From contig NZ_JAEUMN010000050.1 of assembly GCF_016793225.1 (NCBI RefSeq), positions 81,911 to 145,910 of the forward strand: DNA of 64,000 nucleotides, read 5' to 3'. The notes under the pieces were generated by a model. It was not told where the DNA came from, searched no databases, and worked only from the letters and a program-made list of their open reading frames with translations. The stretch comes from Phenylobacterium sp. GTDB taxonomy: Bacteria; Pseudomonadota; Alphaproteobacteria; Caulobacterales; Caulobacteraceae. Shown here piece after piece: positions 63,991-64,000 of the stretch (positions within the stretch are counted from its first letter, which is position 1; each line of letters opens with the position of its first letter). The position numbers and the translations under genes were made by a program.

Positions 63991-64000
63991 CCGGGCGGGC

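Overview
The window is high-GC alphaproteobacterial chromosome. Its gene content points to Caulobacteraceae, most likely Phenylobacterium or Caulobacter: FixLJ-FixK controlling a cbb3 oxidase, an RcdA/DUF1465 CtrA-degradation adaptor beside DUF1192 and rpmE, a PEPxxWA-CTERM protein, a long-form isocitrate lyase, and GC-rich extragenic palindromes. I see no tRNA, rRNA, CRISPR array, transposase or prophage. The assignment rests on recognised families, not on a database match.

Layout. 0-9.9 kb: a B12-riboswitch-controlled BtuB-type receptor, then housekeeping and metabolic genes (M28 peptidase, dienelactone hydrolase, cyclase, VanZ, YhhN, nitroreductase, MtgA, LysE, DUF883). 9.9-29.6 kb: a microaerobic island. 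It holds a beta-CASP nuclease, a host-attachment family protein, fixK, two universal stress proteins, a lipoprotein cytochrome c, an AI-2E permease, fixL-fixJ, a single-domain receiver, and the tightly overlapping operon ccoNOQP-ccoGHIS-hemN. A small cysteine-bearing membrane protein and an OmpW porin are divergent from ccoN. Five FixK/FNR-type boxes sit upstream of these units. 30.9-33.3 kb: two paralogous XRE-HTH plus BLUF regulators, one with all key flavin-pocket residues and one that has lost two of them, then an AT-rich palindrome-filled region. 33.3-44.3 kb: cheB-cheR, a PQQ/haem lipoprotein dehydrogenase, fadB, an SDR, and the ydbH-ynbE-ydbL envelope operon. 44.3-46.8 kb: a SOUL protein and a MerR/B12-binding CarH/LitR-type photoreceptor divergent from folE2, with perfect 13-bp palindromes TTGTCCWGGACAA between them. 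47.7-54.4 kb: glyoxylate shunt (glcB, aceA) with a divergent ScfR/RamB-type regulator and two TGTAA-N4-TTACA sites, then a tandem TetR regulator. 54.7-64 kb: GPH symporter, quinone reductase, DUF1192, rcdA, rpmE, ABC exporter, PEP-CTERM protein, GDPD, inositol monophosphatase, GFA protein, and two inverted copies of a palindromic extragenic repeat.

How it fits together. Low oxygen would act through FixL-FixJ to FixK, and FixK on boxes before ccoN, hemN, fixK, ompW and the receiver gene. Light probably enters through two chemically different sensors only 12 kb apart: flavin (BLUF) and adenosylcobalamin (CarH-type). The latter also depends on B12, whose uptake is riboswitch-controlled at the left end. 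The most unusual items are the tandem XRE-BLUF pair and the CarH-type/folE2 switch with its operators.
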